Source: an uncultured Chloroflexota bacterium
Lineage (GTDB): Bacteria > Chloroflexota > Limnocylindria > Limnocylindrales > Limnocylindraceae
Length of the DNA stretch: 7,475 nucleotides
Direction: 5' to 3'
Assembly: GCA_903937225.1 (NCBI GenBank)
Contig: CAIZYO010000137.1
Span: forward strand, 1 to 7,475
Shown here: positions 1 through 6,915 of the stretch, piece after piece
Position numbering within the stretch: position 1 is the first letter of the stretch
Layout of the letters: every line of letters begins with the position of its first letter
Notes under the pieces: generated by a model
The model's database searches: none
What the model was told of the DNA's origin: nothing
What the model saw: the letters and a program-made list of their open reading frames with translations, nothing else
Program-made: the position numbers and the translations under genes

Positions 1-995
1 TCAATGATGCCGTGCATGGAGCGGAGCGCGTAGTGAATGAGGCCAGTGGCATCTGGGAGGAGGATGCGTTCCGCTGAGCTATGACTCATGTCGCGCTCAT
101 GCCAGAGCGCTTGGTTCTCTGCTGCCGCTGCTGCGTATCCACGCAAGATGCGCGCAAGTCCGGCAATGCGTTCGCTCTTCACGGGGTTGCGCTTCTGTGG
201 CATTGCCGAACTTCCCGCTTGGCCACTGCGGAACGGTTCACGAACCTCGTCAATCTCCGTGTGTTGCAGGTTGCGAATCTCTGTTGCAAATCGCTCGAGT
301 GTGCCGCCCGTGATCGCGATCGCGGCAACAAGTGCGGCGTGCCGATCGCGCTGCACGATCTGTGTGCTGACTGGATCCACACGCAGGTCGAGCGCGGAGA
401 GCACCTCGCGCTCAATCGCGGGATCAATCTGGCTATATGTCCCAACAGGGCCTGAGATCTTTCCAGTGGCCACCTCGTCGGCAGCTGTGGCGAGTCGTGT
501 TCGGTTGCGAGCCGCCTCAAACGCCCAACCGGCGAGCTTTGCACCGAACGTCATTGGTTCCGCATGCACGGAGTGCGTGCGCCCCGCCATCACCGTGTCG
601 CGCTCTTCGCGCGCGCGCCGGATGATGACCAGGATGAGTGCGTCGAGTTCGGCGAGGATCAGGTCTGCGGCAGCGCGGAGCTGGAGGGCGAGGGCGGTGT
701 CGATCACATCGCTACTGGTGAGGCCGTAGTGGAGGTAGCGCCCTTCGGGGCCCACCGACTCAGCAACGGCATTGACGAAGGCGAGCGTGTCGTGATCAAG
801 GGTTGCCTCAAGCTCGGCAATTCGTGCGAGGTTTACCGTGGCGCGCGCGCTGATCGCCTGCGCCGCCTCGGCGGGGATGTCGCCGCGCTTCGCCTGAGCC
901 TGGGCGACGGCCACCTCAACGCGGAGCGCTGCGTTCCAGCGCGCGGCGTCTCCCCAGACGTTGCGCATCTCGGGTGTGGTGTATCGATCAATCAC
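1..995 (-). CDS. purB: Adenylosuccinate lyase PurB (3' end outside window)
   Basis: PurB cleaves adenylosuccinate to AMP and fumarate, and SAICAR to AICAR and fumarate, in cytoplasmic purine synthesis. Translating the minus strand from the GTG at 995 gives MIDRYTTPEM, the usual PurB opening. The visible 331 residues carry all the family hallmarks: H68 (LDHDTLAF), H89 in HYGLTSSDV (89-97), H141 in RTHSVHAEP, and the signature loop GSSAMPQKRNP with S262/S263. These numbers coincide with the B. subtilis-type enzyme of about 430 residues (H68, H89, H141; flexible-loop serine), so about 100 C-terminal residues are missing beyond base 1. It is transcribed with purA, whose stop lies 10 bases upstream. 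No Shine-Dalgarno precedes the GTG; initiation probably depends on ribosomes finishing purA. An ATG at 1009 is in another frame and gives only MIDQS before a stop. Long plus-strand frames opposite this gene are shadows. Confidence 0.96.
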   Translation of the reverse strand, partial: MIDRYTTPEMRNVWGDAARWNAALRVEVAVAQAQAKRGDIPAEAAQAISARATVNLARIAELEATLDHDTLAFVNAVAESVGPEGRYLHYGLTSSDVIDTALALQLRAAADLILAELDALILVIIRRAREERDTVMAGRTHSVHAEPMTFGAKLAGWAFEAARNRTRLATAADEVATGKISGPVGTYSQIDPAIEREVLSALDLRVDPVSTQIVQRDRHAALVAAIAITGGTLERFATEIRNLQHTEIDEVREPFRSGQAGSSAMPQKRNPVKSERIAGLARILRGYAAAAAENQALWHERDMSHSSAERILLPDATGLIHYALRSMHGII

Positions 996-1009
996 GATTG
1001 ATCAATCAT
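986..1009 (-). promoter_or_regulatory. Hairpin and tandem repeat enclosing the purB start codon
   Basis: Read as mRNA, 1003-997 (GAUCAAU) pairs perfectly with 992-986 (AUUGAUC), leaving a four-base loop CGUG at 996-993 that contains the purB GUG start. The same stretch is a tandem repeat: TGATTGATC occurs at 1008-1000 and again at 994-986, period 14. The upstream copy begins with an ATG overlapping the purA stop (ATGA) and encodes MIDQS, whose TGA at 994-992 overlaps the purB GTG. The pairing and frames are read directly from the sequence. That the hairpin hides the start until ribosomes terminate on purA is an inference. Confidence 0.5.
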
Positions 1010-2319
1010 GGGCGGTTCACGGAGCGTCGCATCGGCCGCCACGCGCGCTCAATCGTCTGCGTGCGCTCAGGGCCAACGGAGAGCAGCACAATCGGCGCGC
1101 CCGCAAGCTCCTCGAGTGCCGTCACGTAGCGCCGCGCGTTTTCAGGGAGGTCAGCCAACGCACGGACGTTGTGGATCGGTTCGCTCCAGCCTGGGAAACG
1201 CTCGTAGATTGGCGTGGCTCGTGAAAGCTCCGCGGTCGATGAAGGCCAGCGCTCCACTCGCTTGCCGTCGATCTCATACGCAACACAGAGAAGGATCTCA
1301 GGGATCCCAGAGAGCACATCCAGCTTGTTGAGCATGATGCTCGAGACACCGTTGAGTTGGACCGCGTAGCGCAGCGGCAACGCATCGTTCCAGCCAACGC
1401 GTCGACGTCGTCCGGTTGTGGTGCCAACCTCGTGCCCAGTCGTTGCGATGCGCTCGCCGATCGCATCGGTGAGTTCTGTGACGAACGGTCCTGAGCCGAC
1501 GCGCGTGGCATACGCCTTCATCACGCCCATCACCTCATCAATCTGCAGCGGTGCGATTCCGCCGCCGGTGGTTGCGCCACCAGCGATTGGATGCGACGAC
1601 GTGACATACGGATAAGAACCGTGGCTCAAATCAAGCAGCGTCCCTTGCGCCCCCTCAAAGAGGAGATGCTCACCTGCACCGAGTGCGCGCTGCACCAGTT
1701 CGTTCGTATCTGCAATGTGCGGGCGGAGTCGCTCGCCCCATGCAGCAATCTGCGCAAGGATCGCGCGCTCATCGGTGGCGGCTGGGTCGTCTACGCCAAG
1801 TGCGTGCAAGAGTGCGCGCTTCTCCGGAAGCGCACGTGATAGTCGAGATGCGGCGGAGGCTGCGTCAAGGAGATCTTCAACGCGCAGTCCGGTGCGTGCA
1901 GCACGGTCTTCATACGCTGGGCCAATGCCGCGTCCGGTCGTTCCAACCTTCGCACCACCGAGTGCGGTTTCACGTGCTTTGTCCAAGGCAATGTGATACG
2001 GGAGGATGAGCGATGCAGCGTGGCTGACGCGTACGCGAGAGATGTCGATGCCACGCGCAACCAGCCCATCAAACTCGCGAAGGAGCGTCTCCGGATTGAC
2101 GACGACGCCTGGCCCGATGATCGGAGTGATATGTCCGTAGAGGACGCCGCTCGGCACAAGGTGCAGCTTGAACGTGTCTTCGCCAATGACAATAGTGTGC
2201 CCCGCGTTGTCGCCACCCTGGTAACGCACAACCGCCGCAACCTGCTCGGCGAGGAAGTCGGTCGTCTTCCCCTTCCCTTCGTCGCCCCACTGGAGACCGA
2301 CGATCACGCTGGCAGGCAT
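1006..2319 (-). CDS. purA: Adenylosuccinate synthetase PurA
   Basis: PurA joins IMP and L-aspartate using GTP to form adenylosuccinate, the first committed step to AMP, in the cytoplasm. The 437-residue product is close to the usual ~430. It opens MPASVIVGLQ followed by the P-loop-like WGDEGKGK (11-18), with catalytic D13 and H41 (NAGHT) at the same numbers as in E. coli. Further motifs are the IMP-binding TTGRGIGPAYED (127-138), FEGAQGTLLD (221-230), RVGSGPF (273-279), GTTTGRRRR (299-307) and the guanine-specificity motif NKLD (331-334). The frame continues upstream to an ATG at 2391, but the 24 extra residues are not family-like. The ATG at 2319 has a strong AAAGGGGAA ribosome site, so I start there. 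Odd points: GGDNAGHT where GGHN or GGNN is common, and SSHPIAGG instead of SSNTTAGG; both look like lineage variation. The stop TGA overlaps an ATG as ATGA and is followed 10 bases later by purB. Confidence 0.97.
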   Translation of the reverse strand: MPASVIVGLQWGDEGKGKTTDFLAEQVAAVVRYQGGDNAGHTIVIGEDTFKLHLVPSGVLYGHITPIIGPGVVVNPETLLREFDGLVARGIDISRVRVSHAASLILPYHIALDKARETALGGAKVGTTGRGIGPAYEDRAARTGLRVEDLLDAASAASRLSRALPEKRALLHALGVDDPAATDERAILAQIAAWGERLRPHIADTNELVQRALGAGEHLLFEGAQGTLLDLSHGSYPYVTSSHPIAGGATTGGGIAPLQIDEVMGVMKAYATRVGSGPFVTELTDAIGERIATTGHEVGTTTGRRRRVGWNDALPLRYAVQLNGVSSIMLNKLDVLSGIPEILLCVAYEIDGKRVERWPSSTAELSRATPIYERFPGWSEPIHNVRALADLPENARRYVTALEELAGAPIVLLSVGPERTQTIERAWRPMRRSVNRP

Positions 2320-2322
2320 TGC

Positions 2323-2331
2323 TTCCCCTTT
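2323..2331 (-). promoter_or_regulatory. Ribosome-binding site of purA
   Basis: The mRNA-sense bases AAAGGGGAA end three bases before the ATG at 2319. The purine-rich core suits pairing with the 16S rRNA 3' end and decides for the 437-residue start over the longer frame that opens at 2391. Confidence 0.75.
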
Positions 2332-2371
2332 CGCTAGGAGCTGGTTGCGCCGGGTAGAACTCGGCGCGCGG

Positions 2372-2377
2372 ATCGTA
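2372..2377 (-). promoter_or_regulatory. Possible -10 element of the purA-purB operon
   Basis: Reading leftward, TACGAT matches TATAAT at four of six positions and lies about 50 bases before the purA start, leaving room for a leader with the ribosome site. I see no convincing -35 at the right distance, so this is a weak call within the only non-coding stretch upstream of purA. Confidence 0.22.
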
Positions 2378-2415
2378 CCCTCCCGCGCCATCCGCCGCTC
2401 ACTTCGGCGCGCCGC

Positions 2416-2421
2416 TAGACT
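2416..2421 (+). promoter_or_regulatory. Probable -10 element giving a leaderless transcript
   Basis: TAGACT fits the TAnnnT -10 pattern and ends six bases before the ATG at 2428. No Shine-Dalgarno lies before that ATG. A -10 ending 6-7 bases before the start codon is the known arrangement for leaderless transcripts in several high-GC phyla, where transcription starts at the A of ATG. I see no clear -35. It would drive the molybdopterin oxidoreductase gene and probably the four genes after it. Confidence 0.42.
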
Positions 2422-2427
2422 CGCCGT

Positions 2428-4710
2428 ATGAGCATCAGCCCAGCACCCGTGGAGCCCCCCGCACCGCGAAAACGCTACGGCGGTTCGTGGCTCCCGAAGC
2501 CCTCACTCTTTGTCAGCTGGCGCCCAAACGGGATCGGCCTGCAGAAGCCGAACCACGTCATGGAGACCCTGCGGACGATCTGGGAGAACCGCGGCAACCT
2601 TCGATACGCCTGGCGCATTCTCAGTAAGGGGGTCTGCGACGGCTGCGCGCTCGGCGTCGCTGGCTTCAAGGACTGGACGATTGACGGACTTCACCTCTGC
2701 ACCACGCGCCTCAACCTGTTGCAGGTCAACACCGCACGCGCCTTAGATCCGGCGCGTCTCGCGGACGTTGCCGTACTTCGCTCGCTCTCTTCAACGGAAC
2801 TTCGTGCGCTCGGCCGACTCCCTTATCCCATGTTGCGCATGCGCGGCGAGGCGGGCTTCAAGCGCATCAGCTGGGAGCGCGCACTTCAGGTTGCGGGCTC
2901 GCAGATCAAGGCGGCTGGTCCTTCGCGCATCTCCTTCTTCCTGACGGCACGCGGCATCATGAACGAAACCTACTACGCCATCCAGAAGGTGGTGCGCTTC
3001 CTCGGAACAAACGACGTGGACAACGCCGCGCGCATCTGCCACGCGCCGAGCACTGGTGCGTTGAAGCACGGCATCGGCTACGGCGCAACCACCGTGTCCT
3101 ACCGAGATGTGATCGAGAGCGATCTCATTATTCTCTTCGGCTCAAATGTGGCGAACGCGCAGCCAGTCTTCATGAAGTATCTGCACCTTGCCAAGAAGCG
3201 CGGCGCGAAGATCCTGGTGGTGAACCCGTACCGCGAGCCTGGACTTGAGCGCTACTGGGTCCCAAGCAATGCCGATTCACTCCTCTTCGGCACGAAGATG
3301 GCCGACGCATGGGTCCAAGTCGCCCAAGGGGGCGATATCGCCTTCATCAGTGCCGCGCTACTGAGGCTCGAAGAGCTCGGCACACTTGATCAGCAATTCA
3401 TCAGCGAGAAGAGTGCGGGATGGAGCGAACTCCGTGCGGCGCTCACCGGGCGAAGCATTGACGAGTACCTGGCAATGTCAGGCGCGTCGCGCGCGGAGCT
3501 TGAGACCTTCTGCACGCTCTACGGAGGAGCGAAGTCGGCTGTCCTGATCTGGTCAATGGGGATCACGCAGCAGGCCTGCGGCAGCGAGAACGTTGCTGCG
3601 ATCGTCAACCTTGGACTTGCGCGCGGCAACATCGGCCGCCCTGGCGCCGGACTGATGCCGATCCGTGGGCATAGCGGCGTGCAAGGTGGCGCAGAGATGG
3701 GTGCGTACGCGACGGCGCTTCCAGGCGGCCTCCCCATTGAGTCGCGCTACACCGAACCACTTGCTGCAGCGTATGGATTCCCGATCGCGCCGAAGAGTGG
3801 ACGCTCAGCGCCACAGCAACTTGACGCCGCTGAGCGCGGTGAGATCGATGTGCTCTGGAGTGTTGGCGGCAACTTCTTGGAGACGATGCCAGATCCGGAA
3901 GCGGTTGCGCGCACGCTCGCCAAGGTGCCGCTCCGCGTGCACCAAGACATTGTGGTCAGCAGCCAGATGCTCGTTGATCCAGGCGAGGCGGTCCTGCTCC
4001 TCCCCGCCACAACTCGCTACGAAGTTCCAGGCGGCGGAACGGAGACCACCACAGAGCGACGCGTTGCCTTCAGCCCAGAGATCCCAGGACCGCGCATCGG
4101 CGAAGCGCGAACGGAGTGGGAGGTCTTCACGCAGCTGGCGCAGGTTGTTGATCCCACACGCGCGCACCTGGTTGCATTCCCTGGGGGCACGCAGCAGATT
4201 CGCGAAGAGATCGCACGCATTGTTCCCTCCTATGCAGGCATCGAAACGCTGAAGGAGAGCGGCGATGCAATTCAGTGGGGTGGCGAGCGCCTCTGCGAAG
4301 GGCAAGTGTTTGCCACCCCCGACGGGAAGGCGCACTTTGCAACCGTGCTCCCGATTGAAGCGACGCTCCCAGCAGGGAAGCTGAACCTCTCCACACGTCG
4401 TGGCAAGCAATTCAACTCAATGGTCTGGAAGGACAAGGATCCGCTCAACGGTGCGGTACGAAGCGACATCCTCATCTCCGCGGCCGATGCCGCCGCCCGC
4501 GGCTTTGTCGACGGCGTCGCCGTGCGGGTGCGCAGTGCAACAGGCGAAGTGCAGGCACATATCAAGGTGGCACCGATTCGCGCAGGGAGCGTGCAGATGC
4601 ACTTCCCTGAAGCGAATCCGCTCATTGACGGCGTGCACCGAGATCCAATCAGTCACGTGCCAGACTACAACGCAATCGTTGAACTCATCCCTGCTGACGC
4701 AACGGCTTAG
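2428..4710 (+). CDS. FdhF/YdeP-family molybdopterin oxidoreductase
   Basis: This is a 760-residue cytoplasmic oxidoreductase of the formate dehydrogenase alpha-like FdhF/YdeP group, expected to bind bis-MGD molybdenum cofactor and an Fe-S cluster. No Tat or Sec signal is visible. A region with C70, C73 and C91 (GVCDGC, then HLC) forms the presumed Fe-S site. The molybdopterin oxidoreductase domain runs from about 134 to 500; RICHAPSTG (202-210) aligns with the RVUHGPS segment of E. coli FdhF, so C204 sits where FdhF has its metal-binding selenocysteine. Other motifs are LFGSN (236-240), LARGNIGRPGAG (397-408), GHSGVQG (414-420) and VGGNFLETMPDP (479-490). A molydop-binding domain (about 640-755) begins near STRRGKQFNS. 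The substrate is unknown: formate is possible, but E. coli YdeP is linked to acid resistance without a settled reaction. The MobA-like gene six to nine bases downstream supports the cofactor assignment. The start has no ribosome site and is probably leaderless. Confidence 0.9.
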   Translation: MSISPAPVEPPAPRKRYGGSWLPKPSLFVSWRPNGIGLQKPNHVMETLRTIWENRGNLRYAWRILSKGVCDGCALGVAGFKDWTIDGLHLCTTRLNLLQVNTARALDPARLADVAVLRSLSSTELRALGRLPYPMLRMRGEAGFKRISWERALQVAGSQIKAAGPSRISFFLTARGIMNETYYAIQKVVRFLGTNDVDNAARICHAPSTGALKHGIGYGATTVSYRDVIESDLIILFGSNVANAQPVFMKYLHLAKKRGAKILVVNPYREPGLERYWVPSNADSLLFGTKMADAWVQVAQGGDIAFISAALLRLEELGTLDQQFISEKSAGWSELRAALTGRSIDEYLAMSGASRAELETFCTLYGGAKSAVLIWSMGITQQACGSENVAAIVNLGLARGNIGRPGAGLMPIRGHSGVQGGAEMGAYATALPGGLPIESRYTEPLAAAYGFPIAPKSGRSAPQQLDAAERGEIDVLWSVGGNFLETMPDPEAVARTLAKVPLRVHQDIVVSSQMLVDPGEAVLLLPATTRYEVPGGGTETTTERRVAFSPEIPGPRIGEARTEWEVFTQLAQVVDPTRAHLVAFPGGTQQIREEIARIVPSYAGIETLKESGDAIQWGGERLCEGQVFATPDGKAHFATVLPIEATLPAGKLNLSTRRGKQFNSMVWKDKDPLNGAVRSDILISAADAAARGFVDGVAVRVRSATGEVQAHIKVAPIRAGSVQMHFPEANPLIDGVHRDPISHVPDYNAIVELIPADATA

Positions 4711-4719
4711 CAGTCGGTG

Positions 4720-5355
4720 ATGGCGCCGGGGAGCGCACCAGAGAGCGTCCCAGCAGGCGCGATCGGCATCCTTCTTGCTGGTGGTGCAAGCCGTCGATTT
4801 CCTGGCGGGAAGCTTGACGCGCTGATTCCAGCGACGCTCGCTGATCTGCGAGGACGACCTGAACTTGCAGGAGTACGAGTCCTTGACGCTGCGTACGCAA
4901 CGCTCGCTGCTGCCGTCTCCGAGATCTATGTGCTCGGTGATGCGTCGCTACCCCATCCGGCAAGAGTGGTGACAGATCGTGTGCTGCACGCGGGGCCAGC
5001 GGCGTCACTCGCCGATCTACTCGCAAGCGAAAGACTCCGCAATCACGGCGATGCAACGCGCGTGATTGTCCTCGCCGCCGACGCGCCGTTCGCACCGCCA
5101 CTTCTCTTGGGGCTTATGGCTGCGGCGCAGGGGAGCCTGATCGTTCAGGAGGGTGAGCCACTCCCGTTCGCCGCAGCGCTCGGTGCACTCCGCAAAGCGG
5201 TGCGCGAAGGTCAGCTCCCTCGGCTACGCGATCTTGCGGCGGCACTCGGCGCCGCGCCGCTCGACCCCCGCATCGTGAGCCGACTTGACCCACTCGGCGC
5301 CGCTCTCGCAGACATTGATTCACCCGAGGATCTTGAGACGCCAAGTCCGCGCTGA
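4720..5355 (+). CDS. MobA-like molybdenum cofactor nucleotidyltransferase
   Basis: MobA-family enzymes transfer a nucleotide (GMP from GTP for MobA) to molybdopterin, making the dinucleotide cofactor used by oxidoreductases like the upstream gene. The 211-residue product has the family layout: a nucleotide-binding loop ILLAGGASRRFPGGK (17-31, K31), a VTDR motif (84-87) followed by GP, a metal-site D121 in AADAPF (119-124), LPRLRDL as in the MobA RSLRALL region, and the C-terminal DIDSPEDL (198-205), matching the usual NxNTPEDL ending. Two points are unusual: the common DK of the loop is GK here, and about 12 extra residues follow it. A GTG directly before the ATG, at 4717, is an alternative start. 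No ribosome site is evident, and the upstream stop is only nine bases away, so translation is probably coupled. A MocA-like (CMP) or other sugar-nucleotide-type transferase remains possible; the context favours MobA. Confidence 0.75.
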   Translation: MAPGSAPESVPAGAIGILLAGGASRRFPGGKLDALIPATLADLRGRPELAGVRVLDAAYATLAAAVSEIYVLGDASLPHPARVVTDRVLHAGPAASLADLLASERLRNHGDATRVIVLAADAPFAPPLLLGLMAAAQGSLIVQEGEPLPFAAALGALRKAVREGQLPRLRDLAAALGAAPLDPRIVSRLDPLGAALADIDSPEDLETPSPR

Positions 5356-5376
5356 GCGTGGGATGATCGCCGCACG

Positions 5377-6897
5377 ATGAGTGCTCCCATCACGATCCTC
5401 TGGCTGCGTCGCGATCTCCGCCTCGCCGATCACCCTGCGCTGATTGCGGCGGCAGCCCACGCGCACGAAACAAGCGGCAGGCTCCTGCCGATCTTCATCT
5501 GGGAGCCAGGAGTCTTCGCGGGTCGTCGCGCGAGCGCAAATCGCACCTGGTTCCTGCGCGAAAGCCTGCGCGAACTCTCGCGCGAACTTGAGGCGCGCGG
5601 CTCAATGCTCCTGGAGGTGCAGGGGCCCGGGTCGAGCGCGCTCCCTGCACTTGTGCAACACCTCACCACGAGCGGCACCGCTGCAAACGAGATCGCACTC
5701 TTTTTCACGCGCGATCACACGCCGTACGCTCGTGCGCGCGATCGTGCGGTGGCGGAGCTCCTTGCGCCGCGTGGCGTCAGCGTGCACGCCACACGTGGCT
5801 TCACCGTTGTCGAACCAGACGAGCTACTCACCGGTGGCGGAACCGCCTACGGGGTGTACACGCCGTACTTCCGCCGCTGGCTTGAGCGCGTCTCGTTGAA
5901 CAACGAGCGGCCTCTCGCCGCACCGGCAACACTCCCCCCGCCACCATCACTGAAACTTCCCCCAGCGCTGCAACCCGACCACGCCGCGATTGAGCGCGCA
6001 GCGCAGCCAACAGCAACGGTCGCGCTTCTCCCTGTGCCTGGCGAGAGCGCTGCCCGCGCCGCGGCAGAGCGCTGGATCACCGCCGCGCGCGGCAACGGCG
6101 TGAACGGTTACGCCGCACGACGAAACACACTCGCAGATGAAGAGGGGACGAGTCGACTCTCCGCAGCACTGCACCTCGGTCTCCTCTCGCCGCGCGAGCT
6201 CGTGTCGCGACTGCTCCCGCTCCCACCGGAGCGTGAAGGGGAACGATCTGGCGAGCGGTTATGGGTGAGCCAGATTGCCTGGCGTGATTTCTACACCCAG
6301 GTGCTATGGCACGCACCGCACGCGGCACGATCTTCCTGGAAGCCTGCGTACGATGCGATTGAGTGGGATACGCGCGAAGGAACGTTCAACGCGTGGTGTG
6401 ACGGACGCACGGGGTACCCCATTGTGGACGCGGCCATGCGACAACTTCGCGAGACAGGCTTCATGCACAATCGCGCGCGCATGATCACCGCATCATTCCT
6501 GACAAAAGACCTTCTCGTTGACTGGAGAAAGGGCGAGGCGCACTTCTTGCAGCATCTCGTTGATGGAGATGTGGCGGCGAACAACGGTGGATGGCAGTGG
6601 TCGGCGGGGAGTGGAACCGATGCGCAGCCATACTTCCGCATCTTCAACCCCGTCACTCAGGCGGGCAACTTCGATCCGGATGGTGCATATGTGCGTCGCT
6701 GGATCCCCGAACTTGCGGCACTGAAGGCACCCGCGATCCATGCACCGTGGGCACACGCCGCAGCACTCGCGGCGGCCGGCATCACGCTCGGCGTGCACTA
6801 TCCAGAACCGATCGTTGATCACGCAGTGGCGAGAGCGCGGACGCTGGAGGCGTATGCGCGTGCCGTCAAGGGACTCCCAGCACCTCGTGGCGAATAA
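5377..6897 (+). CDS. phrB: Class I deoxyribodipyrimidine (CPD) photolyase
   Basis: The enzyme uses blue or near-UV light and reduced FAD to split cyclobutane pyrimidine dimers in DNA. The 506-residue protein has an N-terminal photolyase antenna domain (about 5-170, opening ITILWLRRDLRLADHP), a proline-rich linker (183-200), and the FAD-binding domain. Visible features are EEGTSRLSAALHLGLLSP (255-272, FAD phosphate contact), AWRDFY (301-306), WCDGRTGYPIVDAAMRQL (340-357), MHNRARMITASFLTKDLL (363-380) and DGDVAANNGGWQW (396-408). The electron-transfer tryptophans of E. coli PhrB (W306, W359, W382) correspond to W330, W383 and W406, and flavin-contacting N378 to N402. Residue 299 is Gln where E. 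coli has Glu274. The GGWQW pattern argues for CPD rather than (6-4) repair. The gene starts 21 bases after the MobA-like stop. GATGAT at 5362-5367 could be a weak internal -10, but a shared transcript is more likely. The antenna chromophore cannot be told from the sequence. Confidence 0.95.
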   Translation: MSAPITILWLRRDLRLADHPALIAAAAHAHETSGRLLPIFIWEPGVFAGRRASANRTWFLRESLRELSRELEARGSMLLEVQGPGSSALPALVQHLTTSGTAANEIALFFTRDHTPYARARDRAVAELLAPRGVSVHATRGFTVVEPDELLTGGGTAYGVYTPYFRRWLERVSLNNERPLAAPATLPPPPSLKLPPALQPDHAAIERAAQPTATVALLPVPGESAARAAAERWITAARGNGVNGYAARRNTLADEEGTSRLSAALHLGLLSPRELVSRLLPLPPEREGERSGERLWVSQIAWRDFYTQVLWHAPHAARSSWKPAYDAIEWDTREGTFNAWCDGRTGYPIVDAAMRQLRETGFMHNRARMITASFLTKDLLVDWRKGEAHFLQHLVDGDVAANNGGWQWSAGSGTDAQPYFRIFNPVTQAGNFDPDGAYVRRWIPELAALKAPAIHAPWAHAAALAAAGITLGVHYPEPIVDHAVARARTLEAYARAVKGLPAPRGE

Positions 6898-6915
6898 GAC
6901 CCGTGGCGAATAAGA
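6886..6915 (+). repeat. 14-bp direct repeat at the phr/DUF2256 junction
   Basis: CGTGGCGAATAAGA occurs at 6886-6899 and again at 6902-6915 with two bases between (period 16). The first copy holds the photolyase TAA stop; the second holds the GTG start of the DUF2256 gene. The first copy also has the same GTG GCG AAT AAG start, but in another frame: it encodes MANKTRGE and stops at the TAA of the second copy (6911-6913). Confidence 0.9.

Noticed and set aside
88..729. Long plus-strand reading frame opposite purB (213 codons)
   Set aside because: It lies opposite a purB frame with every catalytic motif in place; the translation is Ser/Arg/Ala-rich with no family resemblance, typical of a GC-rich antisense shadow.
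996..1007. 12-bp palindrome GATTGATCAATC as a protein operator or terminator
   Set aside because: It lies between two cotranscribed genes with no U-tract, and is better explained as part of the tandem repeat and hairpin around the purB start.
2320..2391. 24-residue N-terminal extension of PurA from the ATG at 2391
   Set aside because: The extra residues are not family-like, and the ATG at 2319 has a strong ribosome site and the correct PurA opening.
3665..4252. 195-codon plus-strand frame inside the oxidoreductase gene
   Set aside because: It is in another frame of a gene with continuous conserved motifs and has low-complexity Arg/Ser composition.
3805..4410. 201-codon minus-strand frame opposite the oxidoreductase
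   Set aside because: No recognisable domain, no ribosome site, and fully covered by a well-supported gene on the other strand.
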